64,000 bases of DNA from Camillea tinctor. Lineage: Eukaryota; Ascomycota; Sordariomycetes; Xylariales; Xylariaceae. The stretch covers positions 1 to 64,000 of the forward strand of contig MU394110.1 of assembly GCA_022578605.1 (NCBI GenBank), in the 5' to 3' direction. Shown here in pieces: positions 13,276-23,592 of the stretch (within the stretch, counting starts at the first letter, position 1; each line of letters opens with the position of its first letter). The notes under the pieces are model-generated. The model did no database searches and was not told the DNA's origin. It saw nothing but the letters and a program-made list of their open reading frames with translations. A program made the translations under genes and the position numbers.

Positions 13276-14472
13276 TCACAGAGACCATTGTCTAAAAGCC
13301 ACGGCCATACTGACGACGGTGAAGACTAGAGCCATCCGAGATAGTGGCTTGGTTATAGTGCCGGCAGCGACAGGTACCGGAGTGACCGGAGTCGTAGTTA
13401 GTAACTTTTACCGAAGTCCCATGTTAGCATCCTATAAATTATTTCTTATAGCAGTGTAAGACCAACGTACCTTGTCAATAGTATGGACAACCCCATTCTT
13501 GATAAGGGCATCGCCCGCCAAGATCTGCGCATCGTTGATGTACACCACCCCATCCCGTACTGAGACAGTCACATTGTCCCCTCCAAGTGTGCGGTAGGTG
13601 TGTCCATCCTTGAGCATCGGCGTATACGCGGGGAAGTCCAGCACAATATGTCCAGCAAGAGCCTGCGCAAGCTGGGCGTCCGACAATCCGCTAACATTCT
13701 TAAAGGCTGCGTTATCAGGAGCGAGGACGGTAATAGCAGCTCTGTTGTCGAGGTCTGACAGGAGACCTGCTTTTTCAAGGGCAGTGCTAAAAGTATCAGC
13801 GCCGAGGAACGGAAGGGTATCCGACAAGTTTCTCGGTAAAGTGAGGACCCTATTTAAGAGAGTGAGGCTGGGTTAGTATAATAGGAGAGAGGGCGATACG
13901 AAGTGGGATATGGGAACTAACCCGTCGATCGGCCGGATTACGCCACCGTCAAATGGGATATCACTAGCAATGATACTGACGCTCGCCCCGAGACCTGAAA
14001 AAACGAGGGGTTGTGATGATGAGGACACTGTCTTCTCGACGAGAGTCTGGTTACGCCCAGGACCGAGGTTCACCCACTCTGGGTCACCCAGCAGTGTCCC
14101 ATAGACAGATCCTCCGGAGGTTCGTTGCTTCCTAAAGAGTCGGCTAGTCCTGTTGCCCCTTTGGCTGTCGTACCAATCAGAAGGATCTACCCAGACAGGG
14201 GCGGTTGCATTAACACAACTGAAAGAGTTTCCGGCTTGATTGTTGGCTCTCGCAGCAGCACGCCGAGCCACAGTACTGTTTTCATTTCTAACCAGAGCAG
14301 AATTTGTAGGAGAATATACAATGAGCCCAGGACCAGCACTCAGGATTGGGTCTCCCTCGAGCAGTCTAGCATACTCGGTGAATCCGTTCTCTTGTAGTAC
14401 TGTCAACAGCGATTGGGCAATGGCTGGAGAAACACAAAGGAAAAGAAAGACGAGAAGGTGATGGGCTTGCAT
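13276..14472 (-). CDS. Secreted fasciclin (FAS1) domain protein, possibly GPI-anchored
   Basis: Exons 14472-13922, 13849-13471 and 13404-13276 give 352 codons; the introns (72 and 66 nt) carry TACTAAC and GCTAAC branch points. Residues 1-20 form a signal peptide. Two FAS1 repeats follow: the first begins at SLLTVLQENGFTEYA and ends at FDGGVIRPIDGVL, the second runs from SDTLPFLGADTFSTAL to NGVVHTIDK. FAS1 domains mediate adhesion at membranes and cell walls. After the second repeat comes a Thr/Pro stretch and a hydrophobic segment (MALVFTVVSMAVAF), as expected of a GPI signal, though it ends in a few extra residues (RQWSL), which is untypical. Several N-glycosylation sequons are present. Splicing of the last exon is inferred; without it the frame runs on to WSYTAIRNNL and a stop. 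Confidence 0.85.
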
Positions 14473-16521
14473 GTCTGAAGTGTACGTAAAATATGAGTAG
14501 AGGATGAATAGGTAAGGACCTTGGAAGTCTAGCAATGAAAGATATGTTCTCTACCCTCGAGAGACTATTAATCTTGGTGTCATGCGTGGTAACTTGACAG
14601 TAACCTCTTGTGTTAAAGGTGATACTCGAGACCTTTTTAAATGTGGAATTTATGCCGAGGTGCGAATGTAAGTGCTTGGCAGTAACAATATATTAGATTT
14701 ATAATACGAATCCTTCCTAGAAAATGACCAACTTGTTTCTTTTCGTTTCATTGATATGTACTAAAAATGCTAAGATTTCAAAGATCTTAGAGCTTAGTGA
14801 GGCTACATGATATTCTGTCTACTATGGTCTATGGGTCTGTGTATAGAACGTGTCGAGTTAATGCGAGGTGATGAGCTGCAATACTCATGTGTGACCCCTG
14901 CCCACATGGTTTAGAGGGTGTACGGATCAATACGACTGCGGTTCAAAGATGGTGAATTCGTATTCGCCTGTAAAAGATTTCTTATTTGTTTATCCGCTGC
15001 AGCCTGCTTCAGTCTAACCTACACGTCGATAGTGATTTAGGCCAATATATGTTCTAAAGTGTAGGGGTCAAAACCCAACGAAGCTTGGCTTTGCGGCTGA
15101 AAATAAAGGTCGCCAGTTTTTGAATATAGTCGCCGATTAGACGATACTAGGGGGGGTTCCAACCACATTCTTGATTTGCTCTTCCGCACCAAGCGCTACT
15201 CTTTCGTTCGTTAAAAGTCCGAGGCTACGACAGGGCACAGATATATGAAAACTAAAGACTTGCAGTGAGTCAAGTTCAGCCTACCTAGCATTCTTCCTAC
15301 AGGCCCACTCGTCGCGACACGTAGCTCAGCTGATGGAGACAATCGAAAAGTTGACAAAAGCCTTTCCTGTTTAGTCGTCACACCATCAATACTGTAACCT
15401 AGCCTCTGCGAGAGACCTACGCATCTAAAAGACTGCCAAGACAGTCTCGATGCCATCCATGCATAATACCATACGCTACCTAGGTAGTTTTGTGAAAATA
15501 TCCTCGTATGAATATCGAATCATGAATATTCTAGGAGTTATGGACTACGTTGAAGAGGGTTTCCGAGACTCTTCTGTACATTAAATAGGGCAACAATTTG
15601 TAAAGGGATTTCATTACGTGAAGAGAATGATAGTGCTTCAAATTGAAATCCAACTACTACCTGTCCCCGCCTCTCCCCCTTTTTATTTTCATTTTTCAAA
15701 ACAAAGAAAGAATAATACTAATAACAATAATAAAAAGAAGACTGGGAGAAAAATAAAAACCCTTAAAACCTTGGATTGTATCATTTTGAAGCCAGGCATG
15801 ATATGGATCCGGAGTCAGCAGAATTATAGTAGTAATGCAGCTTGGGAGTAATTTTTCATATTATTAATTCACTAGTAACAGTATCAAGGTTAATATCAAA
15901 GACGCTAATAGAAAAGGCCGAAGACTTGCCCACCATATTAGAGGATTGGCAAACCAGAAACGAATTGTTTATTGCAACTGTTCAGCCCCTCGTGATGATG
16001 TCTTTGCGGCTCTTGTGGATGGAGCCCGCTAACCAATAGAGTCGTCTATCACATGAAATATTGGAATGTCCGCAGGGAAAGGGACTGCGATAATACGTTA
16101 CGTGCGAAGCTGTTCGTGCTTATTGGTCTATCTAGCTGAAAGGTGACCAGGATTTGAGGCTCTGGTGTATATGTCTGTCGATAGATGCCTGTGTACATCC
16201 TAGCAGATGATGTATCAGAGCAGTCCTTGAGGACGCAGAACATCGTGCTGCATGTAGGACGATGTGACATAAAGCGCAATAAAATTCCCTTGTTTTAACA
16301 ACTCTTTGATAGCTCACACCATGGCTTGATGTCCCATGAGAGCTCAAGTGTGAACAAAGTCCAAAGACACCCAAGCGAAACCCAAGCGGCCGGAACAAGC
16401 CATTGAAAATAAAACAATCAGCCAAATCATCGGTCAATAGTAAGCACAAAGCTATTAACCTAGTATTACAAGAGAAACAAGAGGAACGGGAGCTAACGTT
16501 CTAATAGCCACAACGCTCAAG
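14473..16521. other. Intergenic region, divergent promoters
   Basis: No gene seen. The 2 kb separates the start codons of the FAS1 gene and the orphan membrane protein. It contains one ACCTAGGT palindrome (15478-15485) and AT-rich low-complexity DNA near 15690-15760. Confidence 0.55.
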
Positions 16522-18324
16522 ATGGCCGACGTCTATACTCCAGTCCCCGACACTGCCTATCTTCTCGGCACCCCCTTTTATATGCCGACTAGCAGTGGGA
16601 GTGTTTGGGCAGTAGCATTTACCAGCAGAAGTGGGACACTTATAACGTCGGGGCTATCTGTTGTATTTACTGTTATTTTTGCATGCCTCTGGAGCCTGAT
16701 ATGCACTATAGCAGTTTCGTCCTCTAGTAAGGACAAAAAGTCCCGACGAAGATTTGTTGCGTTGGTCACCCTGTGGAATTCGAACGATGCTTGGTTTGCC
16801 TTCCAGGAACTTGCAAGTTACACTTTCCATTACAAGGGGAACAAGGAAGACTTTCTTTATGGCCTGATCCTTACCATCACAGCCTTCGTTGTCTACGGAG
16901 CTAGCTTGGCGTTAGGAATCGTGGGGCCCTCTCTTGTACAGATTGGAAGCGTTGCTCCGGCACGACCAAGTATCGCTTTTTATCCCGCCACACCCCGTAG
17001 AGATGATTATGTCTCTATACTACAGGATTTTGGTCTCCGAGCCCCCGGAGTTCTACGTGCTCTAGGAAGTGTGGAAGCTGCCGATGTGACAACACGGGAT
17101 AGAGTGTCTATCATTACCGACAAAGACTATGGAACCTGGAACGAGACCGAGCCAATCTATCAGATAAGCTATAACTACAACATCACTGGAACAGAGCTGG
17201 GTCTCCAACAAGGCTCTGATCTCAGAGGATCATTTGTTGGTTCCTGTATCGCCGAATATAATTGGATTTCTGCTCAAGATGATAGCAGTGATGACTACAG
17301 GCTGTGGGGTATTAGGCCTGCTCAAATACCTATCGACCCATATGACATCCAATACGCACCGAAAGCATCTTTCATCCCCCATCCAGATGCTGCAATGCAG
17401 TATGCAGAGAATGGCAATTCTTCTTTTGCTATCGTTATCTGGTCAGCTCATCGAGCAAGTATTACGGAAGGGTCAGACCCATGGTATAAAACAGAAAGTC
17501 GGCCGTCAGACGTCCCACCAGCACAGTATAATGCTCATTTCTGGATGCAGAGAGCAAGGCCGGTTCTGTCTTGCTGGCAGAAAGATACTTGGAGCTATGG
17601 ATCCCATACAGTTAATGACGTCAACAATCTTGGGAGTATACCGGGCATTAAAGTGCCATCCGTCTTGCTCGATGTTCTTGGAACCGCTTTAACAGTCCCA
17701 ATGCTAACGAGGCTGGGCAACGCTAGTGGGGATTCGGCTCTCAGATCCCGGACGACTAGTCCCAATGGTGTCATAGATGCCCGGGAGTCCAGTGCAGAGC
17801 GAGATATCACACGTCTACTAGTTGCGAGCTTCGTGGCGACTAGGAACGTCTTCATCGATGCTACAATGTTCCCATCGGGAAGTAGCTATGATAACCTATT
17901 CACAGACGCGGATGGGCAACCGAAAAACGGCGCAGGCAATTTCGTGGTTGGGAGCCCGGATATCCAGACCTTTTCTATGGCCGGACTCATCGTCCTCTTT
18001 GTAGTCTTGGTGGTTCTGTTGCTAATGTCGTCTGCCATCAAGGTGATAATTCGCCGTCATCAACAACCACAAGGAGATTCTGAGCAGAACAACAAATTAA
18101 TCAGGTTCAAGGTTCTTACCGCGACTCAGTTGTTTCGTCGTATCTATGAAACTAGAAATGGTGTTTCTGATGGTGATAATTGGCTCTGCACATGGAATTT
18201 CCCAAAAGAAGACGACCCGATCTTGTTTAACCTAGCTAAATGCAAGGGGGGTGATTTCAGGTCGTGTAAAGGGCATATTGAAGTAGGAGACTCTTCCACT
18301 CCTTCAACCGTAACCCAGAAATAA
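16522..18324 (+). CDS. Orphan membrane protein with large luminal or extracellular domain
   Basis: Single-exon frame of 600 codons starting at ATG 16522. I do not recognise a named family. Three hydrophobic spans are visible: about residues 38-66, 110-140 and 484-512. The roughly 340-residue stretch between the second and third carries several N-glycosylation sequons (for example NETE, NITG, NGSS, NASG) and several Trp and Cys residues, so it most likely faces outside or the lumen. The C-terminal 85 residues after the last span are polar and likely cytosolic. A short basic loop (KDKKSRRR) follows the first span. Such proteins occur as lineage-restricted hypothetical proteins in filamentous fungi. 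No function is claimed. The absence of introns over 1.8 kb and the protein-like composition support a real gene. Confidence 0.75.
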   Translation: MADVYTPVPDTAYLLGTPFYMPTSSGSVWAVAFTSRSGTLITSGLSVVFTVIFACLWSLICTIAVSSSSKDKKSRRRFVALVTLWNSNDAWFAFQELASYTFHYKGNKEDFLYGLILTITAFVVYGASLALGIVGPSLVQIGSVAPARPSIAFYPATPRRDDYVSILQDFGLRAPGVLRALGSVEAADVTTRDRVSIITDKDYGTWNETEPIYQISYNYNITGTELGLQQGSDLRGSFVGSCIAEYNWISAQDDSSDDYRLWGIRPAQIPIDPYDIQYAPKASFIPHPDAAMQYAENGNSSFAIVIWSAHRASITEGSDPWYKTESRPSDVPPAQYNAHFWMQRARPVLSCWQKDTWSYGSHTVNDVNNLGSIPGIKVPSVLLDVLGTALTVPMLTRLGNASGDSALRSRTTSPNGVIDARESSAERDITRLLVASFVATRNVFIDATMFPSGSSYDNLFTDADGQPKNGAGNFVVGSPDIQTFSMAGLIVLFVVLVVLLLMSSAIKVIIRRHQQPQGDSEQNNKLIRFKVLTATQLFRRIYETRNGVSDGDNWLCTWNFPKEDDPILFNLAKCKGGDFRSCKGHIEVGDSSTPSTVTQK

Positions 18325-18910
18325 TATTCTATTAAGCAGTTATGATTTAACACTGCTTCCTCTGAAAATCATATACTTCTATTTTAGCGGCAATTGAGGC
18401 CAACGATTAGTGCTTGGAGTCATAGATGAGGTCCGAAGACGAGATATTGGTGTCATATGCGAATTCGTGAGATTATCTATGTAGAAAGGGGTAGAGGTGT
18501 GGTAGACATTGGCACTTATTGGATAATTTTCTTTCATATACTCGTGGTTTTATTCACGTATCTTCCTTCTCCATCTGCATGTGGATGGGTCGCCAAATTC
18601 AATCCCCGCTATATTTTATCCTCAAATTGCAACACTTCCACTACTTGCCAGCCATTGATAACTATTTATGTTACGATTATAACGATAGGTTGAAGACTAT
18701 AATTAAATCAGCGGTTCGAAGCCCTTGGTCACGAGGGACTAAACAGATGATGCTTAAAGCTCATAATATAAGGTAATTCCTATGCCACGTTTAGCCATAA
18801 GATGCGTTTTCTTAAAATCAACATAGAAATCCAGCTATCATGTGCGTTTCATTTCATTTTCTATGTTATATAAGTAGGGTTAAATATTTATTTATATCAC
18901 AGACCGTACA

Positions 18911-18951
18911 TATGAGCTAATAGCCACAAGCTATTAGAGTTCGCTTTTGCC
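18911..18951 (+). repeat. Dispersed hairpin element, copy A
   Basis: TATGAGCTAAT is followed by an 8-bp perfect stem (CTAATAGC, 5-nt loop, GCTATTAG at 18917-18937) and then GTTCGCTTTTGCC at 18939-18951. A second copy at 38961-39002 has identical flanks but a different, still paired stem. Strand is arbitrary. It could be a small transposon remnant or a structured RNA. Confidence 0.6.
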
Positions 18952-20562
18952 TGACAATTTATATACTGACTTAATTGACTATACTATGCAACTAGATAAT
19001 AAAACCGGAGAACCTCCAGCAGTAGGGGCTTTCTCGGGCCGATGCGGACAAGGATGAGTCTTGGGAAGGCCTTCCGAGCCGGGACACGGGACGGGGCGGC
19101 GGGAGCAAGATGGAGATTATTTCTGATATCAGGTATAATATTTTCCGTCCATGTTCTTTAGTCTGGGCTTTATGCCAATGATGAGGGGAAGATTCTTCGA
19201 AAGAAAACAGTAGGAAGGGAACCAACTTGATACTGTTAACTACCAGTAAAACCATTCATATGTTGAAGTATGATGTAGGTAACTCTCATAGATTCTCGAG
19301 CATATGTATTAAATTCCCGCTTTATGCAAGATGACACAAATATGAAAATGAAGTATCTAGATCACATGAACTTCGATGAGCGTGTATTAGGAATGCCGAA
19401 ATTGTTAATCCTAATGCTATCTGACGGTGCAGGTCTACTTACTCGGTATACTTCTTTTCTATATTACTAACATAGTCAAAGGTTAGCTACGGGAAGCTCC
19501 ATCTACTTCTTAGGTAGCTTAGCTATTATTCAGCCTCCATTGGCCAGGGGAAAAGGTTGGATATTTAAAATCATATACCTTCGTCCCCTTCATATAATCT
19601 GTAACTCATTATTATTCCTTGTAGTATTGGCCTGGTGGTTACGATGTCGCTTTATTCACGATGAGGTCAGCGGCTTTCATTTTGTCGCGCTTAGGACTGC
19701 TATGACATAGCATATATTACGGCTCTTTATGAACCCACTAGATCAGTCATCGCTATTGACTATCATCTTCCATGGGTTTCTGACTTTATTTGTGTAGTTT
19801 CATCCGCATCATAGGGAGTCGAACTGCGAAGGCGAGGTTCACTAGCCAGGTCGTCGATATTAGCCTGAATACGTCGGATAGCTCGAACGTGGACATCCGC
19901 CACCAACTATGCCTGAAGCATCATCATTATCCCATGCCAACTAGAAAAGGCCAGGCTATATCTTATTAAGAAGCATCCCGTATATCTTATTTTCCCCACA
20001 CGGCAATCAACCTGCGATGCTAAGGTTCCGGGTGTCAAAATTTAGCCTCCCAATCAGAGCCAAGATAAAGTAAGCGTCCCAACTGGCGACAAATGAGTGG
20101 AAGTTTGTCCGGTTCTTGGCCTTCACCTCGGTCTCATGTAGGCGATTTTTGGGGGAGGATTTTCACAGGCTTTTCCAGCCTGAGGAGTTTAAACTGCAGG
20201 TCGCTTGCGGAGTGAGACCCTCCACTTCCGAATGTGCCTTGCAGAAACTAGATAGCCGCCATGCGTCACTTCGAAGTCCATGATGAAGAGATAGCGCATG
20301 CTGGCCAAGTGACTAGCTTTCCGATGCCACTTTGGCCTTCAGGCGGGCCAGATTTCATTATCGTCTTGTAAACGAGGGCTAGACGCTATATTGCGCGACG
20401 ATCGAAACACGTTCTGAGGCTCGGCAGGCCAATCTACATCCTACCCTGGTTCCAGGAACGCCGTGCCCACGCTGCCTATATGGGTCGCCCCGGAAAGAGC
20501 CTTTCCAAATTAATTGTTTCCCGGTTGATCCTCCTCCAGAGATGGGCGGCGGGCTTGGTGGA

Positions 20563-20568
20563 TATAAG
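20563..20568 (+). promoter_or_regulatory. TATA box of the AA8 cytochrome gene
   Basis: TATAAG 82 nt before the start codon at 20645. Confidence 0.4.
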
Positions 20569-20644
20569 CTAGCGGATCCCGTCTATAGCCCAGCCAGACT
20601 ATCCAAGGCTTACGGCATCTCTCTCACTCCCTCAGTTCCATACG

Positions 20645-21421
20645 ATGAAGTTGTCTACATTTGCAACGGGCATTCTCGGCCTCGCTGTGTCTGGTGAGTC
20701 GCCCCTTGATGACGAACTACCGCATGTACAGGCTTGATGCTGAACGTATCGCAGTTAGTGCACAGACGGACACGGCCCCATTTGAGGATGCTGATACTGG
20801 TATCGTGTTCCAGTCAAGCACGATCGCTGAAGGCATTACCTACCGACTAGCACTCCCCGCGAATGCGAGTGGTGACAGCGCATACGATGTCATCCTTCAG
20901 GTCGTCGCACCGATTGAGCTAGGTTGGGTCGGTTGGGCATGGGGCGGCATGATGACTTACAACCCTCTCACGGTGGTGTGGGCGGATGGCGAGAATGTCG
21001 TATACTCGTCTCGCCAGGCTCTGTAAGTAACCACCTATACTCTCTCAAGACAAGCGTCCATAGCCATCTTTTTCGTACTAACCATAACGGCCTCCTTAGG
21101 GGTTACTACCTCCCGGCCGCATACGAGGACGCTACCTATACGGTGCTCAAGGGAACGGGCGTCAACGAGACGCATTTCAAGTTCACCGCGCTGTGCACCG
21201 GCTGCGCGAGTTGGGCCGACTTCGATGGCAACCCGACTTATCTCAACGGGGCTGGGGATACCAACTTTGCCTACGCTTTTTCGGAGACACCGGTAGAGGA
21301 GCCGGCGAACAGTGACAGTAGCTTCAGCATCCACGACAACGTTGGACACTGGATCCACGACCTGGCTGGGGCGAGATCCGACAAGTTCAGCGAATGGGTG
21401 ACGGAGAATACCCCCGCTTGA
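20645..21421 (+). CDS. Secreted single-domain cytochrome b, cellobiose-dehydrogenase type (AA8)
   Basis: Exons 20645-20693, 20755-21022 and 21100-21421 (introns of 61 and 77 nt) give 212 codons. The first exon is just the signal peptide (residues 1-19). The rest is the beta-sandwich heme-binding domain found at the N-terminus of cellobiose dehydrogenase. GWAWGGMMTYNPLTVVWAD carries the likely axial Met (82 or 83), a Cys pair (138 and 141) forms the typical disulfide, and His184 or His189 near the C-terminus is the likely second axial ligand. In known proteins this domain passes electrons to lytic polysaccharide monooxygenases or other acceptors. Here no flavin dehydrogenase domain, cellulose-binding module or membrane anchor follows, so the electron donor must be a separate protein. 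Confidence 0.9.
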
Positions 21422-22151
21422 GTATAACTTGTTAGGGTAGAGAAGGGGAAAAGGAGACGAAGTACGTACTTTCAGGGCGGGAAGTTGCTCAATGTGGAAG
21501 GAAAGGAAAATGAATGAGGAATTGATCGAAAGGTATCGATGATAATGGAGTCTGGTATTTTTAGGTTTCCCTGTATATACATCACCTTACGTTAGAGAAT
21601 AGAAAGGACTTGGAGAACAAATATGAGACTTGACTGCTGTGCTGGCTTTAGGGAGGAGTTACAAGGCGACCTCTCGAGGCGAAGTAAATATTTTGATTAT
21701 AAGGAAAGTCGAAGAAATCAAAGCAGGTATATGTTAAACCTCGGGCAATGCATCAAGATATTGAAAGCTTTGCAGAGAATAGATATATACCTAGGTAGAT
21801 AGGGATAAGATGAAAAGGGGGGAAGAAGTAAGGCGAAAGGGGGTAGGGAGGCAAAGATGACTCTCATTAACGCATAGCCCCCCGATATAGGAGGTATGTA
21901 AGGCTCTGTAGTCTGTAGTTTGTAGGTTAGGTAGGTAGGTAATCTTAGTAAACCCCCGATCTATGCATTTTCTGATTAATTTCATATCAAGCTCCAAATT
22001 TGAAAGTTCCAATTATTTTTTATTTTCTTCTTCTTCTTCTTCTTCTTCTTCTTATTTCTCTTCTGTACTGAAAAAACAAACAAACAAAAAATAATAATAA
22101 CGCCATTCAATTCGTAACTATCACCATTGGCCGTACCTCCATAAAACCACA
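21422..22151. other. Intergenic region before ARP6
   Basis: No gene seen. It holds an ACCTAGGT palindrome (21789-21796) and a (TTC)n tract (22024-22053) about 100 nt before the ARP6 start. Confidence 0.6.
22024..22053. repeat. (TTC)n pyrimidine tract
   Basis: About ten TTC units in the presumed promoter or 5' UTR of ARP6. Pyrimidine tracts are common just upstream of fungal start codons. Confidence 0.85.
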
Positions 22152-23592
22152 ATGGCCCCGTCTCGAAAACCCAAAGGCCCTCAGCCGCCGCAGCTCTCGC
22201 GAACCCTCGTGCTCGACAACGGCGCATACACGATCAAAGCCGGGTTCGTCGCGGGCGAAGACGCAGACGAAAAACCACGAGTGATACCCAACTGCATCGT
22301 GCGCGACCGCGACCGCAAGACGTACGTCGGATCGGGGCTGGGGGCGTGCAAAGACTTCAGCGAGGCGGCATTCCGGCGGCCGGTAGAGAAGGGCTTCGTG
22401 GTGAACTGGGAGGCCGAGAAGGAGATCTGGGAGCGTGAATTCTTCGACGACAAGGCGCCCCAGCCCTGTGATCCTTCCGAGACCCGCCTGCTGCTGACCG
22501 AGCCGTCCAACTCGCTGCCCATCCTGCAGACGAACTGCGACCAGGTGGTGTTTGAGGAGTTTGGCTTTGCGAGCTATTACCGTGGCATTGGTATGTCTTG
22601 ATATTGGTATCGTAGGGAGAGAACGAGCGAAGACAACAAATAGAAAGCTGATCGAGGACGGTGATCTCCCCTGACTAGGTCCCTCGTTCAACGCATACCA
22701 CGACATCCAAGCCATCCTCCGCACTCCCCGCGATCCCCAAACCGTCGCCCAGCTCCCCGTCGAGATCCTCCTACTCATCGACACGGGTTATTCGCACACC
22801 ACCGTCACCCCTCTCCTCCACGGCCGGCCCCTGCACTCGGCTGTACGTCGCCTCGATATCGGGGGCAAGTTCCTCACCAACTACCTGACGCGGCTGCTCT
22901 CGCTACGGCACTACGACATGCGCAACGAGCCGCACATCGTCAACGAGATGAAGGAGGCTGCCTGCTACGTCTCGCTGGACTTCGCCCGCGACCTCGAGCT
23001 CACCTGGAAGGGCACGCGGGGCGAGCGGCGGGAGCCCTACCTCGCCGGCTCCGGCGGCATAGCGAAGGACTACGTGCTGCCCGACTTCCACACGCGCAGC
23101 CGGGGCGTGGTGCGGGACTTCAGCCCCGCCGCGGCCTCGCGCGCGCGCAAGCACCTCGCCGTGGGGGAGGCGAGCGAGGACGTGCTGACGCTGCGGAACG
23201 AGCGGTTCAGCGTGCCCGAGCTGCTGTTCCGGCCCTCGGACATCGGCATGCGGCAGCTAGGCGTCGCGGACCTGGTCATGGAGTCGCTGGCCGCACTGCC
23301 CGTGGGCCTGTGGCCCGGCCTGCTGGCCAACGTCGTCGTCGTGGGCGGCTGCTCGCTGTTCGACGGCTTCGTCGAGCGCCTGCAGAAGGAGATCGTCAAG
23401 CTCGTGCCCGACGAGTGCATCGTGCGCGTGGCGCGCCCCGAGGACCCCATCGCTTGCACCTGGGCGGGCGGCGCGAACCTCGCGCGCCACGAGCATATCG
23501 ACGCCCTGGCCGTTACGAAGCAAGAGTACGAAGAGTACGGCGCGACGTGGGTAGCCCGCAAGTTTACCACTGGCCTTAGCTTTGACCCCTGA
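22152..23592 (+). CDS. ARP6: Actin-related protein 6 (SWR1 chromatin-remodelling subunit)
   Basis: Two exons (22152-22590, 22679-23592) around an 88-nt intron give 450 codons, normal for fungal ARP6. The actin fold is evident: LVLDNGAYTIKAGF at residues 18-31 (phosphate 1 loop), PVEKGFVVNWEAEKEIWE, LLTEPSNSLP, LLIDTGYSHTTVTPL (phosphate 2 loop), RLDIGGKFLTNYL, and NVVVVGGCSLFDGFVERL. The ARP6-type end is present (CTWAGGANLARHE, then the GATWVARKF segment). ARP6 is a nuclear subunit of the SWR1 complex, which exchanges H2A for H2A.Z. Codon use is strongly GC-biased in the second exon, so long open frames also appear on the opposite strand, but they are shadows. Confidence 0.96.

Larger units (their letters stand above)
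18325..20644. other. Intergenic region upstream of the AA8 cytochrome gene
   Basis: No gene seen in 2.3 kb. It contains copy A of a dispersed hairpin element (18911-18951) and a TATAAG box at 20563-20568, 82 nt before the next start codon. The last 500 nt are more GC-rich, as a promoter might be. Confidence 0.55.

Noticed and set aside
18705..18750. GGTTCGAAGCC resembling a tRNA T-arm
   Set aside because: The stem does not pair properly and no acceptor, D or anticodon arm fits around it.
18911..18951. Hammerhead ribozyme interpretation of the hairpin element
   Set aside because: The invariant CUGAUGA and GAAA core boxes are missing; only a single stem-loop is visible.
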